A stretch of DNA of 64,000 bases from Pseudomonadota bacterium (GCA_013285465.1 CP053449.1:124001-188000); one strand, 5' to 3'. Counted from the first letter of the stretch, positions 15,212-25,380 are shown. Program-made: numbers and translations. Notes: generated by a model not told the origin, from the letters alone.

Positions 15212-17845
15212 TTACGCCGCGGCGGATTTTTTGGGGCGTTCGGGTTTTTCCGCGGCGTCAGGCTTTTTTGCGGTGCTGAAATCCAGCGTATCGCCTTTTA
15301 GCCTGACATTGACGGTTGTGCCGTCCAGCACCTCGCCTGCCAGGATCAGGCCGGCGAGTTTGTCCTGCACTTCCTTTTGAATGACACGGCGCAAGGGGCG
15401 CGCGCCATAGGCGGGGTCATAGCCCTGATCGGCCAGCCAGTTCACGGCTTTGTCATCAATATCCAGCACGATCTGGCGGTCCTTCAGCAGGTCCCGTACA
15501 TCTTTCAGCTGGATATGGACGATATCGGCCATATGTTTTCTCTCCAGCCTGTGGAAGAGCAGAACTTCGTCCAGACGGTTCAGGAATTCGGGGCGGAAGG
15601 CCGCGCGCACGGAGGTCATCACCTGACTGCGGACGCTTTCGGTTTCCTCGCCTTCTTTCAACCCGACCAGATATTCCGCGCCGAGATTCGAGGTCATAAT
15701 CAGCACGGTGTTGGAGAAATCGACCACGCGTCCCTGCCCGTCGGTCAGGCGGCCGTCATCCAGCACTTGCAGCAGGATGTTGAAGACATCGGGATGGGCT
15801 TTTTCCACCTCGTCAAACAGGACCACCTGATAGGGGCGGCGGCGGACGGATTCGGTTAAGGCACCGCCTTCCTCATAACCGACATAGCCCGGCGGCGCAC
15901 CAATCATGCGGGAGACGGAATGTTTCTCCATATATTCCGACATGTCCAGACGCAGCATGGCGCTGTTATCATTAAAGAGGAAGCCTGCCAGTGCCTTGGT
16001 CAGCTCCGTCTTCCCGACCCCTGTCGGGCCGAGGAACAGGAAGCTGCCGATCGGCAGATTGGTGCGTTTCAAGCCTGCACGGGCGCGGCGCACGGCGTTG
16101 GAGACGGCAATCACCGCTTCCTCCTGCCCGACGACGCGTTTGTTCAGGGCTTCTTCCATTTTCAGCAGTTTGTCTTTCTCGCCTTGCAGCATGCGGTCGA
16201 CGGGGATGCCCGTCCAGCGGCTGACGACGGCGGCGATATCGCTTTCGCGTACCTCCTCCTTAATCATCGCGCCTGCGGCTTCCGGCCCCTCGGCGGCGGC
16301 GAGTTTCTTTTCCAAAGACGGGATAATGTCATAGGACAGCTCCCCCGCGCGGGTGAAGTTGCCTTCGCGCTGGGCCCGCTCCAGTTCGATACGGGCATTA
16401 TCCAGCTCCTCCGTCAGTTTCTGGCCTGAGAGCAGCTTGTCTTTCTCCTCCTGCCATTGCGCCGTCATATAGGAGGATTCGGATTCGATTTCCTCAAGCT
16501 CTTTCTCCAGCTTTTCCAGACGGTCGCGGCTGGCATCGTCTTTTTCCTTTTTCAGGGCTTCACGCTCGATCTTCAGCTGCATGATGCGACGGTCCAGCTC
16601 GTCCAGTGCTTCGGGTTTGCTGTCGGCCTCCATGCGCAGGCGCGAGGCGGCCTCGTCCATCAAATCAATCGCCTTATCGGGCAGGAAACGGTCGGCAATA
16701 TAGCGGTTGGACAGATTTGCCGCCGCGACAAGCGCCGAGTCGGTAATGCGCACACCGTGATGCATTTCGTATTTTTCTTTCAAGCCGCGCAGGATGGAGA
16801 TCGTATCCTCCACCGTCGGTTCGGCAACGAAAACCTGCTGGAAACGGCGTTCCAGCGCGGCGTCTTTTTCGATATATTTGCGGTATTCGTCCAGCGTGGT
16901 CGCGCCGATCATATGCAGCTCGCCGCGTGCCAGTGCGGGTTTAAGCATATTGCCCGCATCCATTGCGCCTTCGGCTTTACCGGCACCGACCAGCGTGTGC
17001 AGCTCGTCCAGAAACAGCACGATTTCTCCTGCGGCGGCGCGGACATCTTCCAGCACCGCTTTCAGCCGTTCTTCAAAATCGCCGCGGAATTTCGCACCGG
17101 CGAGCAGCGCGCCGAGATCAAGCGCCAGCAGTTTCTTGTTGCGCAGGCTTTCCGGCACGTCACCATTGATGATGCGCAGCGCCAGCCCTTCGATAATGGC
17201 GGTTTTACCGACGCCCGGCTCCCCGATCAGGACGGGGTTGTTTTTGGTGCGGCGGGACAGAACCTGAATAACGCGGCGGATTTCCTCATCCCGCCCGATG
17301 ACGGGGTCAAGCCGTCCTTCCCGCGCATCGGCGGTCAGGTCGCGGGAATATTTTTCCAGTGCCTCGTATTTATCCTCCGCCGTTTCACTATCGGCGGTTT
17401 TGCCTTTGCGCATGTCATTGACGGCCTGATTGAGCCCGTTTGCGGTCATGCCCGCCTTTTCCAGCAATTCATGGGTTTCGGCGGATTTTTCCACACTCAT
17501 GGCTTGCAGGATACGTTCCAGCGTTGTGAATTTATCGCCCGCTTTTTCGGCGATCTGATGTGCCTTATCCAGCAGCCGTGCCAGCTCGGTTGACACATGC
17601 AGGCCGGTTGCGCCGCTGCCTTCAACCTCGGGAAAAGCGGCGATTTTGGCATCTACGGCGGATGACAGCGCATCGGCCCGTCCGCCCGCATTCGTAACCA
17701 GACGCGGGATAACGCCGCTATCGTCCAAGAGCAGCGCCTTGAGCATATGTGCGGGTTGCAGATATTGATGATGATGGCGAAGCGCAAGTGTTTGCGCGGA
17801 TTGCAGGGCGCGTTTTGCCCTGTCGGTCAAGCGTTCGAAGTCCAT
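15212..17845 (-). CDS. clpB: ATP-dependent chaperone ClpB
   Basis: The 877-residue protein is a full-length ClpB disaggregase. It has an N-terminal Clp repeat domain (1-150), AAA1 with Walker A GEPGVGKT (about residue 206) and Walker B FLDELH, a coiled-coil middle domain (about 400-525, with long Glu/Lys/Leu heptads), and AAA2 with GPTGVGKT (about 606) and [10 protein letters not shown]. The tail is Lys/Ala-rich. ClpB works with DnaK to resolubilise aggregated proteins in the cytoplasm. AAGGAGG precedes the ATG. A 7-bp inverted repeat lies in the leader. No clear heat-shock sigma-32 promoter could be identified by eye. Confidence 0.97.
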   Translation of the reverse strand: MDFERLTDRAKRALQSAQTLALRHHHQYLQPAHMLKALLLDDSGVIPRLVTNAGGRADALSSAVDAKIAAFPEVEGSGATGLHVSTELARLLDKAHQIAEKAGDKFTTLERILQAMSVEKSAETHELLEKAGMTANGLNQAVNDMRKGKTADSETAEDKYEALEKYSRDLTADAREGRLDPVIGRDEEIRRVIQVLSRRTKNNPVLIGEPGVGKTAIIEGLALRIINGDVPESLRNKKLLALDLGALLAGAKFRGDFEERLKAVLEDVRAAAGEIVLFLDELHTLVGAGKAEGAMDAGNMLKPALARGELHMIGATTLDEYRKYIEKDAALERRFQQVFVAEPTVEDTISILRGLKEKYEMHHGVRITDSALVAAANLSNRYIADRFLPDKAIDLMDEAASRLRMEADSKPEALDELDRRIMQLKIEREALKKEKDDASRDRLEKLEKELEEIESESSYMTAQWQEEKDKLLSGQKLTEELDNARIELERAQREGNFTRAGELSYDIIPSLEKKLAAAEGPEAAGAMIKEEVRESDIAAVVSRWTGIPVDRMLQGEKDKLLKMEEALNKRVVGQEEAVIAVSNAVRRARAGLKRTNLPIGSFLFLGPTGVGKTELTKALAGFLFNDNSAMLRLDMSEYMEKHSVSRMIGAPPGYVGYEEGGALTESVRRRPYQVVLFDEVEKAHPDVFNILLQVLDDGRLTDGQGRVVDFSNTVLIMTSNLGAEYLVGLKEGEETESVRSQVMTSVRAAFRPEFLNRLDEVLLFHRLERKHMADIVHIQLKDVRDLLKDRQIVLDIDDKAVNWLADQGYDPAYGARPLRRVIQKEVQDKLAGLILAGEVLDGTTVNVRLKGDTLDFSTAKKPDAAEKPERPKKSAAA

Positions 17846-17890
17846 GATAGGCCCTCCTTATATATATGTTGCACCACAGAACCCTGCGAT

Positions 17891-17907
17891 ATGATATTTT
17901 ATATCAT
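17891..17907. promoter_or_regulatory. AT-rich inverted repeat upstream of clpB
   Basis: ATGATAT (17891-17897) and ATATCAT (17901-17907) flank TTT, 46-62 bases upstream of the clpB start. It may overlap the promoter or act as an operator. The evidence is only the symmetry and the position. Confidence 0.3.
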
Positions 17908-18025
17908 TAAGGCGTTCCGATTTGAAACCCGCTATGCGGCATCTCAATAACTTTATTGTAGCATAATTTTGCCGTTTTTTGCAAAAAATCGGGGAGAAAG
18001 CTTTTTAAACAGACACGGTTTTATG

Positions 18026-18055
18026 TTGACAGATAGAGGTAAATCACGATATAAA
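18026..18055 (+). promoter_or_regulatory. Sigma-70 promoter of the rpmH operon
   Basis: TTGACA at 18026-18031 is a perfect -35 hexamer. TATAAA at 18050-18055 lies 18 bases downstream as the -10 box (ATATAA with a 17-base spacer is the alternative). It lies about 75 bases upstream of rpmH, leaving a leader that contains an imperfect CCGGATTCC/GGAATCGG hairpin. Confidence 0.75.
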
Positions 18056-18130
18056 CCACCACCTATAGGGATTTTTTGCCGGATTCCGAGAGGGGAATCG
18101 GTAAACAAAAGAAGAAACGGAGTTTAAAAA

Positions 18131-18265
18131 ATGAAACGTACATTCCAACCTAGCCGCCTTGTTCGCGCACGTCGCCACGGTTTTCGTTCGCGCATGGCCA
18201 CTGTCGGCGGCCGCCGCGTATTGAGCAACCGTCGCAAAAAAGGACGTATTCGTCTTTCTGCGTAA
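18131..18265 (+). CDS. rpmH: 50S ribosomal protein L34
   Basis: A 44-residue, very basic protein beginning [18 protein letters not shown] and containing [14 protein letters not shown], the universal L34 pattern. It is a structural protein of the large ribosomal subunit. ACGGAG lies upstream of the ATG. It opens the conserved rpmH-rnpA-yidD-yidC-engB block and has its own strong promoter upstream. Confidence 0.97.
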   Translation: MKRTFQPSRLVRARRHGFRSRMATVGGRRVLSNRRKKGRIRLSA

Positions 18266-18362
18266 GGCTTTGGGCTGCGGGGTCCGCCCCGCCCTTTAAA
18301 ACGCTTTTTTACTGATATTTTAGATATTTCTTTCCGCTCTTTTTCTATTCGCAGGGGGCAAT

Positions 18363-18725
18363 ATGTCACAGCCACAGGCCATGACGACATTGAAAAAACG
18401 TGCGGATTTTCTGCGCGCCGCCGCTGCCGGAGAAAAGAAAGTCACCCAGAATATTGTTGTGCAGATTTTCCGCCGCGCCGAAGAGGATGCCGGCGGTATT
18501 CGCGTTGGTTTTACCGCGACGAAAAAAACCGGCAATGCGGTGCGGCGTAACCGTATCAAGCGCCGTTTGCGCGCCTTGGCGCGGAATATTTTGCCGCAAG
18601 TCGCAGAGGGCGGTTTCGATGTCGTGCTGATCGGGCGCTGGCGGGCGGCGGAAAGCGCATTTTCAGAACTGGAACGCGATTTTCTCTATGCGCTGAAAAA
18701 ACTGGGTGTAAAGGCGGGCGCATGA
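18363..18725 (+). CDS. rnpA: Ribonuclease P protein component
   Basis: The 120-residue basic protein has the RNase P protein signature [14 protein letters not shown] (about residues 58-71), preceded by VGFTATKK. It binds the catalytic RNase P RNA and helps to cut tRNA 5' leaders. The start at 18363 has CAGGGGG just upstream; an internal Met at codon 7 is a possible alternative. The stop overlaps the start of yidD (ATGATG). Confidence 0.95.
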   Translation: MSQPQAMTTLKKRADFLRAAAAGEKKVTQNIVVQIFRRAEEDAGGIRVGFTATKKTGNAVRRNRIKRRLRALARNILPQVAEGGFDVVLIGRWRAAESAFSELERDFLYALKKLGVKAGA

Positions 18726-19009
18726 TGAAAATTTTCAAATATCCGCTGCTGCTGCTGATTAAATTTTACCAATTGATGATTTCGCCGTTGAAACAGCCTT
18801 GTTGCCGTTTTCATCCCACATGCTCGGCCTATGCCAGACAGGCTGTGCAGAAATACGGGGTTTTAAAGGGCGGATGGCTGTTTTTGATCCGCTTTATGAA
18901 ATGCCATCCCTGGGGACCGCACGGCTATGATCCCGTGCCGGATTTTTTTGACTGGCATCCGCGCCGAAAAAGCGGTAAAAAACTAAACGAACACAAGACA
19001 AAAACCTGA
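18722..19009 (+). CDS. yidD: Membrane protein insertion efficiency factor YidD
   Basis: The 95-residue protein carries the YidD signature: [21 protein letters not shown] with conserved cysteines, and [17 protein letters not shown]. YidD is a small membrane-associated protein with an amphipathic N-terminus that helps YidC-dependent insertion. It overlaps rnpA by four bases and lies 29 bases before yidC, the usual order. Confidence 0.95.
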   Translation: MMKIFKYPLLLLIKFYQLMISPLKQPCCRFHPTCSAYARQAVQKYGVLKGGWLFLIRFMKCHPWGPHGYDPVPDFFDWHPRRKSGKKLNEHKTKT

Positions 19010-19038
19010 AAGAACTTCAAAAAGAAAGTGCCTGATCG

Positions 19039-20982
19039 ATGCGTCGTCCCGATGATCCGAATAGTGTCCCGCCCAGTAATATAATTACGGCCGTTGTTTT
19101 TTCGCTGGTTATTCTGGCCGGATTCTATTTTCTTTTTGAAAAGCCGCGCATGGAAGCGGCACGGGCGAAATATGCTGCCGAGCAGGAGCTGAAAGCCGCA
19201 GCCGAGAAGAACGACCCCGCCTATATCGCGAAAAAAGCGGCGGAAGAAGCCGCGGCGGAGGCGGCGCGCATAAAAACGCGTGACGAGATTCTAAGTCAGG
19301 AAGCCGCACCGCGTCTGTCCTTTGAAACGGAACATCTGAAGGGCTCGATTTCTTTGAAAGGCGCGCGTCTGGATGATTTGATGCTGCTGGGGCATTACAA
19401 AACAGTCGCGAAAAAGCAACTGGTCAGTCTGTTTGCGCCGGAAGGTGTGGCGCATTCCTATTACGCGCAATTCGGCTGGGTGTCGCATGAACAGGCGGCA
19501 TTGCCCGATGAGAAAACAATCTGGCAGGTAGAGGAAAATACGGCGGTTGAGAATGATCCCGCCGTTGCACATCGTATCGTACTGTCATGGGATAATAATG
19601 AAGGGCTGCTGTTCCGCAAAACCATCACGCTGGACCATGACTATATGTTCCATGTGACGCAAAGCGTGACGAATTACGGCGCAGAAAAACAGGTGCTGTA
19701 CCCGTATGGCGCATTGAGCCGTGCGGGAAAACCTGTCGATTATATGGGTTTCTTCATTCTGCATGAAGGGCCGCTGGCCTGGCTTGATAATGATCTGGAC
19801 AGTCCGAATTACGACAGCGTTGAAATCGGTGAGGCAAAAACCTATGAAAACGCGAAGGGCTGGATCGGTTTTACCGATAAATACTGGTTTGCGGGGCTGA
19901 TTCCCGGCGATATGGAGAGTATGAATACCGTACGCTATGTGCGGCAGGGAACGGAGGCTGCGGAGGAATATCAGACCGATATCGTTGCACCGGAGATGAA
20001 TATCGCACCGGGTGCAACCGTTCGCCATGAGATGAGGCTTTATGCCGGCGCTAAAGAACAGGCCGTTCTGCGCAAATACGAAGCCGCGCACGGCATCAAA
20101 AATCTGGAACTGGCGATTGATTTCGGTATTTACTGGTTTTTGACCAAGCCGCTTTTCATGCTGCTGACATGGCTGGGCAATTCTTTCGGTATCGGAATCG
20201 GTATTCTGGTGCTGACGGTTATTCTGAAGCTTTTGACCTTTCCTTTGACCAGCCGCGCCTTTACCTCGATGACCAAAACCGCGATTTTGGCACCGCAGAT
20301 GAAAGAACTGAAAGAAAAATACGCCAATGACCGTGAAAAGCTGCAAACCGCCTTTTTGGAGCTGTATCAGAAGGAGGGGGTGAACCCGCTCTCCGGTTGC
20401 TGGCCGATGATGGTGCAAATTCCGATCTTTTTCTCGCTTTATAAAGTGATCCTGACCAATATTATGCTGCGGCATCAGCCGTTTTGGGGCTGGATTCAGG
20501 ATTTATCCGCGCCTGACCCGACATCCATCTTTAATCTTTTCGGGCTGCTTCCTTTTGAGCTGCCGCAAATACTGATGATCGGCGCATGGCCCTGCCTGAT
20601 GGGTCTGACCATGTTCTGGTTGAACCAGATGAGCCCGAAACCGACGGATCCGACGCAGAAATTGTTGAAAAGCTATTTCCCTTACCTGTTTACCATTATG
20701 CTGGCGCATTTTGCCTCCGGTCTTGTGATTTACTGGGCCTGGAGTAACGTACTGACCGTGATGCAGCAATATGTGATCCTGCGCCGTCTGAATGTGCCGA
20801 TTTCGCTGATCCGCGGTCGTCTGGATGACCCGCAGGAAGATGCGCAGAAAGAGTTGGCGCGCCGCCGTGCGGAAGAAGGTGACGGAGAAGAGGCAGAGGA
20901 AACGCCTGACCCCGCGCCGAAGAAAAAGGCAAAGAAACAGCAGGCCGGAAAAAAACCTGCCAAACCGAAAAAGAAAAGCTGA
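19039..20982 (+). CDS. yidC: Membrane protein insertase YidC
   Basis: The 647-residue protein has an N-terminal transmembrane anchor (about residues 15-33), a large periplasmic beta domain (about 60-345) as in Gram-negative YidC, then the conserved insertase core of five helices (LAIDFGIYWFLTKPLFMLL, LTSRAFTSMTKTAIL, PLSGCWPMMVQIPIFFSLY). The long C-terminal tail, from about residue 605, is Glu-rich then Lys/Pro-rich and probably contacts ribosomes. YidC inserts and folds inner-membrane proteins alone or with SecYEG. The next gene begins one base after its stop. Confidence 0.97.
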   Translation: MRRPDDPNSVPPSNIITAVVFSLVILAGFYFLFEKPRMEAARAKYAAEQELKAAAEKNDPAYIAKKAAEEAAAEAARIKTRDEILSQEAAPRLSFETEHLKGSISLKGARLDDLMLLGHYKTVAKKQLVSLFAPEGVAHSYYAQFGWVSHEQAALPDEKTIWQVEENTAVENDPAVAHRIVLSWDNNEGLLFRKTITLDHDYMFHVTQSVTNYGAEKQVLYPYGALSRAGKPVDYMGFFILHEGPLAWLDNDLDSPNYDSVEIGEAKTYENAKGWIGFTDKYWFAGLIPGDMESMNTVRYVRQGTEAAEEYQTDIVAPEMNIAPGATVRHEMRLYAGAKEQAVLRKYEAAHGIKNLELAIDFGIYWFLTKPLFMLLTWLGNSFGIGIGILVLTVILKLLTFPLTSRAFTSMTKTAILAPQMKELKEKYANDREKLQTAFLELYQKEGVNPLSGCWPMMVQIPIFFSLYKVILTNIMLRHQPFWGWIQDLSAPDPTSIFNLFGLLPFELPQILMIGAWPCLMGLTMFWLNQMSPKPTDPTQKLLKSYFPYLFTIMLAHFASGLVIYWAWSNVLTVMQQYVILRRLNVPISLIRGRLDDPQEDAQKELARRRAEEGDGEEAEETPDPAPKKKAKKQQAGKKPAKPKKKS

Positions 20983-20983
20983 T

Positions 20984-21634
20984 ATGTCCGAAGATGTGCA
21001 AAAACAAATCCGGCAGATGTTTTCAGGCGGATGCGTCTTCGTGACCGGTGCGGCCACAGTCGATGCCCTTCCTGATACCTCCGTACCGGAAGTGGCTTTT
21101 GTCGGGCGGTCAAATGTCGGAAAATCAAGCCTGTTGAATGCATTGACGGGGCAGGCGAGTCTGGCAAGGACATCACACACGCCCGGTCGTACGCAACAAC
21201 TGAATTTTTTTGCGGTTTCCGATGGCAGTATCCGTCTTGTGGATTTGCCGGGTTACGGCTATGCCAAGGCATCAAAAGGCGCGGTGAAGTCGTGGAATAA
21301 TCTGATTCGCGATTATCTGGAATATCGTCCCAATTTACGCCATGTCTATATTCTGATCGATTCACGTCACGGCTTGAAAGAGGGTGACAAGGAAGTGATG
21401 GATTTGTTGGATAAGATGGGTGTTGCCTATCAAATTATTCTGACGAAATCAGATAAAATTAAAAAAGAACAAATGGATAAAGTTGTTGCGGCAACGGAAG
21501 CGGTATTGAAGAAACATCCCGCGGCCTTCCCTGTGCCGCATAGCACAAGTTCCCACAAGAGATATGGTGTGGACGATATGCAGAGAGCGGTCTTTAAACT
21601 CGCGCATCCTGATATCATTGTCGATGATCAGTAA
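20984..21634 (+). CDS. engB: Ribosome biogenesis GTPase YsxC/EngB
   Basis: The 216-residue GTPase has G1 GRSNVGKSS, the switch with T-P-G-R-T-Q, G3 DLPGYGYA, G4 TKSDK and G5 STSS. EngB assists assembly of the large ribosomal subunit. The start at 20984 is chosen because it follows the yidC stop by one base and aligns with the normal N-terminus; a longer frame from 20825 would overlap yidC. This is its usual place after yidC in Alphaproteobacteria. Confidence 0.95.
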   Translation: MSEDVQKQIRQMFSGGCVFVTGAATVDALPDTSVPEVAFVGRSNVGKSSLLNALTGQASLARTSHTPGRTQQLNFFAVSDGSIRLVDLPGYGYAKASKGAVKSWNNLIRDYLEYRPNLRHVYILIDSRHGLKEGDKEVMDLLDKMGVAYQIILTKSDKIKKEQMDKVVAATEAVLKKHPAAFPVPHSTSSHKRYGVDDMQRAVFKLAHPDIIVDDQ

Positions 21635-21639
21635 ATAAT

Positions 21640-22554
21640 CTATACGCGGCGCTGCAAGACGTAATCCGCGACATGGTGCAGCATGTCGGCGCGGCCGTAA
21701 TCGAAAATCTTCAGATGTGATTTTGCCTGCTGGCACAGCATTTGTGCGCGTGACTGTGCGGCCTCGACGCCCATGGCGGAGACAAAGGTCGCTTTTCCGG
21801 CATCTTCGTCTTTTCCGGCATCCTTGCCCATTTCTTCCGGATTGCCGGTGATATCAAGCAGATCATCCGTCATCTGGAAGGCCATACCGAGATCATGCGC
21901 ATAGTTGCGCAAAGCCTGACGGTGGGCGGGGTTGGCTTTGCCGAGGATGGCGCCGGCCTCACAGCAGAAGGCAATCAGCTTCCCTGTTTTCAGGCGCTGC
22001 AAGCGGCTGATGGTACCGATATCGAATTCTTCCTGCTCGCCCAGAAGGTCAAGCATTTGTCCGCCGACCATGCCGTGGCCGCCTGCGGCGCCGGCCAGTT
22101 CGGATACCAGCTCGATACGGACGCGCGGGTCTTCATGGGTTTCCGGCGTGGCCAAGACTTCAAAAGCCAGTGTTAAGAGTGCATCGCCGGCCAGAATCGC
22201 GGTTGCCTCGTCATATTCCTTGTGAACGGAAGGCTTGCCGCGACGTGTGTCGGCATCATCCATTGCCGGAAGATCATCATGAATCAGGGAATAGCTGTGT
22301 AAAAGCTCGACCGCAACACCGACACGGCGGGCGCGGTATTCATCAACACCGAAGATTTTGGCCCCTTGCATAACAAGGAAAGGACGAAGGCGTTTTCCGC
22401 CGTTTAGCACGCCGTAGCGCATGGCATCCCATAAAGGTGCTTCTGCCCAGTCCCCTTTGGTCAGCATTTTTTCCAGCGTTTTATTGATTTTTTCGCGGCA
22501 TTCGTCCATCACCTGCTGTAGTTCGGGTGAGGCCTGTCTTGGGGAGGGTGCCAT
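21640..22554 (-). CDS. ispA: Polyprenyl synthetase, farnesyl diphosphate synthase type
   Basis: The 304-residue protein has both Asp-rich motifs of short-chain prenyltransferases: HDDLPAMDDADTRRGKP (about residues 93-109) and QMTDDLLDITG (about 230). GKRLRPFLV is the first conserved region. The DDxxxxD spacing of the first motif fits bacterial IspA, which condenses IPP with DMAPP and GPP to form farnesyl diphosphate for ubiquinone, undecaprenyl phosphate and related lipids. AAGGAG precedes the start. It converges with engB, the two stops being 5 bases apart. Confidence 0.92.
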   Translation of the reverse strand: MAPSPRQASPELQQVMDECREKINKTLEKMLTKGDWAEAPLWDAMRYGVLNGGKRLRPFLVMQGAKIFGVDEYRARRVGVAVELLHSYSLIHDDLPAMDDADTRRGKPSVHKEYDEATAILAGDALLTLAFEVLATPETHEDPRVRIELVSELAGAAGGHGMVGGQMLDLLGEQEEFDIGTISRLQRLKTGKLIAFCCEAGAILGKANPAHRQALRNYAHDLGMAFQMTDDLLDITGNPEEMGKDAGKDEDAGKATFVSAMGVEAAQSRAQMLCQQAKSHLKIFDYGRADMLHHVADYVLQRRV

Positions 22555-22645
22555 TTTCCTGTTTCTCCTTAAGAGGAATTAGAATTTCTATCCGCAACGA
22601 TATTAGGCGTAAAAGCTGTCAAGTTCAAGCGGATAAAAGCATCGA

Positions 22646-22665
22646 CGGCGTCTGAAAAGACGCCG
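22646..22665. terminator. Hairpin downstream of the flagellin gene
   Basis: CGGCGTC (22646-22652) pairs with GACGCCG (22659-22665) over a TGAAAA loop, about 50 bases beyond the flagellin stop. The T-tract on the minus strand is weak, so termination is likely but not certain. Confidence 0.5.
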
Positions 22666-22712
22666 CCGACATATTCGTATTCTTTGTTTTGTTGTTCTTG
22701 GATCTGTTCTTA

Positions 22713-23534
22713 TTAGAACAGACGCAGAACAGACTGCTGAGCCTGGGATGCCAGAGACAGCGAGGTGATACCCAGCTGCTGCGCCGTTTGCAGCGACAAC
22801 AGTTTTGCACCTTCCTCGTTATTATCGGCAAGGACAAGCTTGTCGGAACCTTCCTTCAGCGTATTGATGAGGTTTTCCGTGAAATCCTCGCGCGTCTGGA
22901 TAATGTTCAGATTGGTACCGAAAGACCGTGCCTGTGCGCGCACCAGCGTCAGGGCGGCGGAAATCTCGTCCAGTGCAGCCTGTGCGGCTGTTGCGTCAGA
23001 GAAGTCAGCTGCCGAGATGGCCAGATCACCGCCTGTGGTGAAGTCAACGCCGGACACCGTCAGGGTTGAGCTCGCATCCTCGTTAAAGGTCACCGTCAGG
23101 TCACCTGAATCGAGCAGATTGGTACCGCGATAGCCGGAATCGGCTGCCACAAAGTCCGTCTGTGCAATCAGCTCATCATAGCTGGCTTCCAGAGATGTTT
23201 GGTCAGTCGGCGCACCGCCTGAAGCATTTGCCTGATCCAGCGCTTCCTGTGCGACGGCTTGCAGTTGCTCCAAAAAGGATGTGATGGTCGTGATACCTTG
23301 ATCAGCCGCTTTCAGAACCTGTACACCCTGCCCGATACCGTCGAGCAGACGCTCCAGATCGCTTGCGCGGTTGGTCAGCGATTGCGATGCGAAGAATGCG
23401 TTGGCATCATCGAGCGCGCTGTTGACCTTTTTACCCGTGGCAAGACGGTTCTGGGTCAAGTCCAGAAGGCTTTGCGTACGTTGAAGGCTGAGGAGGTTTG
23501 TCCGCAGTGCTGCGGTAAGTGTTACTTCTGCCAT
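22713..23534 (-). CDS. Flagellin
   Basis: The 273-residue protein has both conserved flagellin ends: an N-terminal D0/D1 helix region (NLLSLQRTQSLLDLTQNRLATGKKVNSALDD) and a C-terminal helix region (LNIIQTREDFTENLINTL...LASQAQQSVLRLF). The middle is short, so the surface domains D2/D3 are nearly absent, as in many alphaproteobacterial flagellins. It is exported through the flagellar type III system and forms the filament. AGGGAGA precedes the ATG. No other flagellar gene is nearby, and no sigma-28 or sigma-54 promoter could be read with confidence. Confidence 0.93.
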   Translation of the reverse strand: MAEVTLTAALRTNLLSLQRTQSLLDLTQNRLATGKKVNSALDDANAFFASQSLTNRASDLERLLDGIGQGVQVLKAADQGITTITSFLEQLQAVAQEALDQANASGGAPTDQTSLEASYDELIAQTDFVAADSGYRGTNLLDSGDLTVTFNEDASSTLTVSGVDFTTGGDLAISAADFSDATAAQAALDEISAALTLVRAQARSFGTNLNIIQTREDFTENLINTLKEGSDKLVLADNNEEGAKLLSLQTAQQLGITSLSLASQAQQSVLRLF

Positions 23535-23707
23535 TGTAGTTCTCCCTTTTCTAGGTTTAACGTTTTACGTTTTTAGATTTGCGAAATACTTTCGCGTTTG
23601 GAACAAATTCTGCCCCATAGTTCCATCATGCCATAGAAATCGTTAATAAAAGGTTTATTGATTATGTTATTTATCATATTGGGCGGTATTGCTATGGCGA
23701 TAAAGGA

Positions 23708-24562
23708 CTATTTTTTTTGGAACAGCCTGAAAATACCTTGCTGTCTGAGGAAGGCGCCTATTTCCGTACCGGTTTGCGGGAAATCATAGAGATTGTTATG
23801 ATTGCCGCCTTCGATGGGGATAAATCTCTTTGGCTGCGCTGCGGCTTCAAACAGTTTTTCTCCCTCGGTAAACGGCACAACACCGTCTTCGGTGCCGTGC
23901 ACGATCAGGACGGGCATCGGTTTGATATTGCGGATTTTCGCAATATTATCGTAGCGGTCTTTCAGCAGCAGGCGCGCCGGAATAAAGGGGTAAATAGCAG
24001 AGGCGACGGCGGCTGTGCTGGAAAAAGGTGTTTCCAGAATTAAAGCTGCGGCATCATATTCGGTTGCCATTTGTACGGCAACGCCGCTGCCGAGGCTTTC
24101 GCCGTAAATAGCGATTTTTTCAGGCGGCAGGTTCTTTTCCTTTGTCAGAAAATCCATTGCGGCGCGTCCGTCGGTATAAAGCCCCTCTTCGGTCGGTGTG
24201 CCGTCATTACCGCCATAGCCGCGGTATTCGACCAGTAAAACACCGACACCGAAAAGGTGATAGATGGCGGCTTTGGCAACGCGGTGACCGATATGCCCCG
24301 CATTGCCGTGAAACAGCACAATTGTGCCGGTATCTTCCGTTTGTGCAGGCATGTAAAAGGCTTGCAGACGCAGACCGTCTTTTGTCATCAGGGAAATTCT
24401 CTCCAGCGTGTCAACGCCGAAAACGCGGGGCGGCGGCAGCGGATTGGTATCGGGCAGATACATCAATTTCCGCTGGAAAACAAACATACAGGCGACAACC
24501 ATCAACCAGGCCAGAAACAGACAGGCGGCGGTGGAAAGGGATATTTTTATCAGGGATGGCAT
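23708..24562 (-). CDS. BEM46/ABHD13-like alpha/beta hydrolase, copy 1
   Basis: The 284-residue protein has an N-terminal membrane anchor (about residues 7-28, then FQRKLMYLPD) and an alpha/beta hydrolase domain. The oxyanion region is LFHGNAGHIGHR, the nucleophile elbow YGESLGSG (Ser about 155), the acid IVHGTEDGVVP, and the catalytic His IEGGNHNNL. This is the BEM46/ABHD13 type of membrane-anchored serine hydrolase, with unknown bacterial substrate. The next gene upstream (24565) is a clear paralog two bases away, so the pair is a tandem duplication in one operon. Confidence 0.88.
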   Translation of the reverse strand: MPSLIKISLSTAACLFLAWLMVVACMFVFQRKLMYLPDTNPLPPPRVFGVDTLERISLMTKDGLRLQAFYMPAQTEDTGTIVLFHGNAGHIGHRVAKAAIYHLFGVGVLLVEYRGYGGNDGTPTEEGLYTDGRAAMDFLTKEKNLPPEKIAIYGESLGSGVAVQMATEYDAAALILETPFSSTAAVASAIYPFIPARLLLKDRYDNIAKIRNIKPMPVLIVHGTEDGVVPFTEGEKLFEAAAQPKRFIPIEGGNHNNLYDFPQTGTEIGAFLRQQGIFRLFQKK

Positions 24563-24564
24563 GG

Positions 24565-25380
24565 TTATTCCGTGACCTCTTCCGGCAGGTTATTATTTTG
24601 CAGGGCGGTGTTTTCTTCCGTAAACGCTGTTATGACGGCGGGGGTTTGTGTGAAATCCCATAAATTATTATGCCCGCCGCCATCAATACTTGCAAAGGCT
24701 TTTGGTTGCGGCGCGGCGTTATAAAGGCGCCCGCCTTCGGTCTGCGGCACAATATTGTCATCTGTGCCGTGAATAATCAGCAGAGGCATGTCCAGATGCC
24801 CGATTTTGTCGATATTGTCATACCTGTCTTTCAAAAGCAGATCGATCGGGATCATAAAATAGATGCTTTTGGCAACGGAGGCTGCGCCGGTAAAGGGTGC
24901 TTCCAGAATAAGACCTGCGGCTTTGAATTCCGTGGCCATCTGCACGGCGACACCTGTGCCGATGCTTTCACCGTAAATAAAGATTTTCTCCGGCGGGATA
25001 TGCAGTTCATCCTGCAGGAAGTGCATGGCCGCGCGTCCGTCTTTGTAAAAGCCTTGCTCCGTTGGTTTTCCGGGATTTCCGGCATAGCCGCGATAGCTGA
25101 GCATCAGCATGCCGGTTCCGGCGGCGCGTTGCAGCGTCTGGGCTTTGCCTGCGCGGTAGCCGAGATGTCCGGCATTGCCGTGGAAGAAAACCAGCACGGG
25201 CTTATTATCTTGCGGAGGAATATACCATGCCAAAAGCGCGAGATTGTCTTTTGTTGTTAAGGTGACGGCGCGGATACCGTCTATGGCATGTGCAGGAAGG
25301 GCGGGGGCGCTTGTGGCGGGGCTGTACATGATATGGCGCTGAAACAGATAAAGACAGGTGATAACGTAAAGCCATGCCAC
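24565..25380 (-). CDS. BEM46/ABHD13-like alpha/beta hydrolase, copy 2
   Basis: This is a paralog of the hydrolase at 23708, with FFHGNAGHLGYR, YGESIGTGVAVQMATEF (nucleophile Ser), IIHGTDDNIVP and GGGHNNLWD. The start is uncertain. The first usable codon in frame is GTG at 25380, but the frame stays open upstream and encodes a further APILKKLTRRNILTVALCIS that matches the anchor of copy 1. No ATG, GTG or TTG exists there. An ATT at 25434, behind GGCGGAGG and overlapping the ABC transporter stop, is a possible unusual start. The true protein is probably about 289 residues. Confidence 0.83.
   Translation of the reverse strand: MAWLYVITCLYLFQRHIMYSPATSAPALPAHAIDGIRAVTLTTKDNLALLAWYIPPQDNKPVLVFFHGNAGHLGYRAGKAQTLQRAAGTGMLMLSYRGYAGNPGKPTEQGFYKDGRAAMHFLQDELHIPPEKIFIYGESIGTGVAVQMATEFKAAGLILEAPFTGAASVAKSIYFMIPIDLLLKDRYDNIDKIGHLDMPLLIIHGTDDNIVPQTEGGRLYNAAPQPKAFASIDGGGHNNLWDFTQTPAVITAFTEENTALQNNNLPEEVTE

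Noticed and set aside
16457-17593. 378-residue frame opposite clpB
   Set aside because: It is antisense to a full-length ClpB and has a Phe/Gln-rich shadow composition with no known domain.
23580-23700. Sigma-54 promoter of flagellin
   Set aside because: TGGCAT followed by GGAAC resembles the -24 box, but the -12 GC element is missing at the required distance.
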